64,000 nucleotides of DNA from Pseudomonadota bacterium (GTDB lineage: Bacteria > Pseudomonadota > Gammaproteobacteria > Steroidobacterales > Steroidobacteraceae), in the NCBI GenBank assembly GCA_025356815.1, contig JANXQL010000007.1, positions 57,483 to 121,482 on the forward strand, given 5' to 3'. The position numbers were made by a program, and so were the translations under genes. Under the pieces are notes generated by a model. The model was not told where the DNA came from, did not search any database, and saw only the letters and a list, made by a program, of their open reading frames with translations. Positions 61,404 to 64,000 of this stretch are shown one piece after another. How positions within the stretch are numbered: position 1 is the first letter of the stretch; the number at the start of each line of letters is the position of its first letter.

Positions 61404-63566
61404 ATGACCGTACGGGCTGGCCGATTCCCTGGCTCGATTGCCCTGCTCATCGGGCTGATCCTCGGCGGTAGCCTCGCGGGCGGGGCATCGGCCGAGCCGT
61501 CGGTGGCGGACCGGAGCATCGCCTACCCGTCCGCGAGACGCGGCGACCAGGTCGATCGGTATCACGGCATCGCCGTTTCCGATCCGTACCGCTGGATGGA
61601 AGACGTCGACTCGCCGGAAACGCGTGCGTGGGTCGAGGCCGAGGCGAAGTTGACGAGCGACTACCTCGCGGCGATTCTGGGGCGCGACCGGATCGCGCAA
61701 CGGCTGACGGAGCTTTGGAACTACGAACGGTGGAGTGCGCCGGAAAAGCGCGGCACGCGGTGGTTTTACACGCACAACGACGGCCTGCAGAACCAGTCGG
61801 TGCTGTTCACGGCCGCAGACCCCGGGCAGCCGGCGCGTGCACTGCTCGACCCCAACACGCTGTCCAAGGACGGGACCGTGGCGTTCAAAGGTGCCGGCTA
61901 CAGCGACGACGGCCGGCTGATGGCCTACGGCCTTTCCGAGGCTGGCTCCGATTGGGAGGTCTGGCGGATTCGGGACATCGCGACGGGCCAGGACCTGCCG
62001 GACCAGGTCCGGCACGCCAAGTCCATCGGTGCGTCCTGGCTCAAGGACGGTAGCGGCTTCTTCTACTCGGGATTCGACGAGTCCGCGGAAGGTGAGTCGC
62101 TAAAGACCCAGAACAAGTACCACACGCTCTTCCTCCACCGGCTGGGAAGGCCGCAGGCCGAGGACGTGATGGTCTACCGGCGGACGGACGACACGGACTG
62201 GTACGTCGGCGGTCAGGTCACCGACGACGGGAAGTACCTGGTCGTCACGGCACAGCACGGCACCGACGTCAGGAATACCTTGCAGGTTGCGACCCCGGCG
62301 AGCGGCGTTGCCTTGAAGGCCGTCATTGCGGAGCCCCGTGCGAGCTACCAGTTCATCGGCAATATCGGCTCTACCCTGTACGTGCAGACCGACGACGACG
62401 CGCCGCGCTACCGAGTTGTCGCGATCGAACTGCAAAGGCCCGACCGCAAGCACTGGAGAACGGTCGTTCCGGAGTCACGCGATACGCTCAACGGCACGAC
62501 GCTCGTCGGCCACCAGCTGATCGCTCAGTACCTGAGGGACGCGCACAGCGTCGTCCGGCGATACGCCCCGGACGGCAAGCGGCTCGGCGACGTCACGCTG
62601 CCCGGGCTCGGCACCGCGTCCGGATTCAGCGGACGGATCGACGATGCGGTGACCTACTACGAATATACCGACTACACGACGCCCGTCTCCGTCTATGGCC
62701 TCGACCTCAAGACCGGAAGGACGTCGCTCTGGCGCGCCCCGCGGCTGGCCGGCTTCCGGTCGTCCGACTACCAGACGACGCAGGTCTTCTATACGAGCAA
62801 GGATGGCACGCGCGTCCCGATGTTCGTCACCGCGCGCAAGGGAACGCACCTCGACGGGCGCAATCCGACGATCCTGTACGGCTACGGCGGGTTCAATATC
62901 TCCGAGCTACCCGAGTTCTCGGCGGGCGTCGCCGCATGGCTCGAGATCGGGGGCGTCTTCGCGGTGGCGAACCTCCGCGGCGGCGGCGAATACGGGCGTG
63001 CCTGGCACGAAGCGGGCATGAAGACCCACAAGCAGATCGTGTTCGACGACTTCGTCGCCGCCGGCGCATACCTCATCGCAAACCACTGGACGAGCCGTGA
63101 CCGGCTCGCCATCCGCGGCGGTTCGAACGGGGGGCTCCTGGTCGGCGCGGTGGAGGAGCAACGACCGGACCTCTTCGGCGCGGTCATCGCCCACGTCGGC
63201 GTGATGGACATGTTGCGGTTCCGCGAGTTCACCGTCGGGAAGGGCTGGGAGGCGGACTACGGCTCGGTCGACGATCTGGATGAGTTCACCGCGATGCACG
63301 CGTACTCGCCGTACCACAACGTCCGCACGAACGTCGATTACCCGCCGACCCTGATCCTGACCGGCGATCACGACGATCGCGTCTTCCCGGCACACAGCTT
63401 CAAGTTCGCGGCAGCGATGCAGCATGCCGACCCCGATGGCAGACCGATCCTGATTCGCATCGACCTGCGGGCCGGCCATGGAGCAGGGAAGCCGCTGTCC
63501 AAACGGGTCGACGAGCTGGCCGACGTCTACGCGTTCGTACTGCACGCGATGGGGCTCGCTCGGTAG
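61404..63566 (+). CDS. exported prolyl oligopeptidase (S9A family)
   Basis: 720 residues from the ATG at 61404 (GGAGGAAATGCC upstream; the track start at 61332 is too early). Signal peptide SIALLIGLILGGSLAGGASA. Domain order: short N-terminal segment of the peptidase domain (YPSARRGDQVDRYHGIAVSDPYRWMEDVDSPETRAWVEAE), a seven-bladed propeller, and the C-terminal alpha/beta hydrolase with nucleophile GGSNGG (IRGGSNGGLLVGAVEEQRPDLF), catalytic Asp in GDHDDRVFPAHSFK and His in RAGHGAGKP. It cleaves short peptides after proline, in the periplasm. Length is typical for the family. Confidence 0.95.
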   Translation: MTVRAGRFPGSIALLIGLILGGSLAGGASAEPSVADRSIAYPSARRGDQVDRYHGIAVSDPYRWMEDVDSPETRAWVEAEAKLTSDYLAAILGRDRIAQRLTELWNYERWSAPEKRGTRWFYTHNDGLQNQSVLFTAADPGQPARALLDPNTLSKDGTVAFKGAGYSDDGRLMAYGLSEAGSDWEVWRIRDIATGQDLPDQVRHAKSIGASWLKDGSGFFYSGFDESAEGESLKTQNKYHTLFLHRLGRPQAEDVMVYRRTDDTDWYVGGQVTDDGKYLVVTAQHGTDVRNTLQVATPASGVALKAVIAEPRASYQFIGNIGSTLYVQTDDDAPRYRVVAIELQRPDRKHWRTVVPESRDTLNGTTLVGHQLIAQYLRDAHSVVRRYAPDGKRLGDVTLPGLGTASGFSGRIDDAVTYYEYTDYTTPVSVYGLDLKTGRTSLWRAPRLAGFRSSDYQTTQVFYTSKDGTRVPMFVTARKGTHLDGRNPTILYGYGGFNISELPEFSAGVAAWLEIGGVFAVANLRGGGEYGRAWHEAGMKTHKQIVFDDFVAAGAYLIANHWTSRDRLAIRGGSNGGLLVGAVEEQRPDLFGAVIAHVGVMDMLRFREFTVGKGWEADYGSVDDLDEFTAMHAYSPYHNVRTNVDYPPTLILTGDHDDRVFPAHSFKFAAAMQHADPDGRPILIRIDLRAGHGAGKPLSKRVDELADVYAFVLHAMGLAR

Positions 63567-63611
63567 CGCCGACCGCTCTGCAGCATCCCGCAATCGGCAC
63601 ATTCTGCGGCC

Positions 63612-63860
63612 TCAGAGGCCACGGCGTAGGCTCCCTCTCCACGGACACGGGTAAATAATGATCCGTGCATTACATAGTGCTTGACGTGCCGTGCCGAATG
63701 CGGCAATCAGTTCTGCCTCCAATCGGACAGCCTGATCCTCTGTCAGTCCATCTACTAGGCGGCTGACAAGCACATCTCTTCCTGACGCTTGGATTTCGGA
63801 GATCCGCACGCCTTTGCGCGAACTATCGAGTCGGACCAAATGATCAAGTGCGCGCGTGCC
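63612..63860 (-). pseudogene. LEM3-like GIY-YIG-type protein fragment, cut by an IS element
   Basis: Minus-strand frame: GTRALDHLVRLDSSRKGVRISEIQASGRDVLVSRLVDGLTEDQAVRLEAELIAAFGTA. The pattern RxxxLxxxGLTExxAxxLEAxLIxAFG resembles the C-terminal half of LEM3-like GIY-YIG domain proteins. The frame is open up to the IS end at 63861, and the GIY-YIG core would lie beyond it. The normal C-terminus (GLTN-type) also degrades after AAFGTA. So this is a remnant. Confidence 0.5.
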
Positions 63861-64000
63861 TGGAGTTGACCCGTTTTTGTGGACACCTCATCGTTGGATT
63901 TGGAGGTGTTCATCATGGCGGAGAAGACAGTCCGGTACACGCCGGAGTTTAAGCGACAGATGGTCGATTTGGTGCGTAGCGGCAGGACGCCGGCGTTGCT
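63861..64000 (+). mobile_element. IS3-family insertion sequence, left end
   Basis: The terminal repeat begins TGGAGTTGACCCGTTTTTGT, then GGACACCTC. IS3-family ends start with TG and often carry this GACCCGTTTTTGTGGAC block. The transposase reading frame OrfA starts 54 bases inside. The element continues past the window. Confidence 0.8.
63915..64000 (+). CDS. IS3-family transposase OrfA, 3'-truncated by window edge
   Basis: MAEKTVRYTPEFKRQMVDLV then RSGRTPALL. GGAGG lies upstream of the ATG. The YTPEFKRQMVxLVRxGRTP start is the helix-turn-helix N-terminus of IS3-group OrfA proteins. OrfB, with the DDE site, would follow beyond 64000. Confidence 0.85.
   Translation, partial: MAEKTVRYTPEFKRQMVDLVRSGRTPAL

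Overview
The window is a GC-rich stretch of a Gram-negative chromosome. Outer-membrane barrels, lipoproteins, BON and SYLF proteins, MotAB and a liu-type leucine degradation operon all fit a proteobacterium. A gammaproteobacterium of the Steroidobacterales/Nevskiales type is my best guess, but that is inference from gene content and style only. No tRNA, rRNA or CRISPR was seen.

Layout. 1-3.8 kb: a liuBCD operon (3-methylcrotonyl-CoA carboxylase and methylglutaconyl-CoA hydratase), cut at the left edge. 3.8-12.8 kb, minus strand: an M48 protease, a triple-YbjQ protein, a tightly packed aminotransferase / M20 peptidase / MscS channel / KirBac channel run, and a beta-lactamase-family hydrolase. 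13-17.7 kb: nitronate monooxygenase, acyl-CoA synthetase, TauE-type permease and two small membrane proteins. 17.7-37.7 kb, all minus strand: the most striking region. It is a nearly gapless ten-gene run encoding a CHASE2 class III cyclase, a TPR/beta-barrel protein, a FecR-domain protein, a flavoprotein fused to two cyclic-nucleotide domains and a four-cluster ferredoxin, an apparent di-heme b-type membrane cytochrome (two H-x13-H helices), an FHA-TM-decaheme cytochrome, a tandem HbpS/GlcG lipoprotein, an outer-membrane barrel, a decaheme cytochrome with an LVIVD propeller, and a pentaheme cytochrome. It reads as a complete path from cytoplasmic flavin through both membranes, possibly gated by cAMP/cGMP: a candidate undescribed extracellular-electron-transfer system.

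38-44.3 kb: small envelope or stress proteins (an lmo0937-type peptide, two divergent BON proteins, a SYLF protein), a decayed phospholipase D gene, a secreted lipase and a lysoplasmalogenase. 45-46.4 kb: an exported M20 amidase. 46.4-51.7 kb: a light-sensing locus. A heme oxygenase, a bacteriophytochrome kinase and a NarL-type regulator are translationally coupled, followed by a PpsR-like PAS protein without its HTH and an AerR/PpaA-like helical domain without its cobalamin domain. 51.9-58.7 kb: an ArsR-type regulator with a broken partner gene, then motAB between two HDOD/EAL paralogs.

58.8-64 kb is mobile-element debris around ordinary genes. It holds a truncated Tn3-family transposase with one terminal repeat, a probable Tn3-derived miniature element inserted in a zeta-toxin-like gene, a UPF0149/SEC-C protein, an exported prolyl oligopeptidase, and an IS3-family element that interrupts a GIY-YIG-like gene at the right edge.
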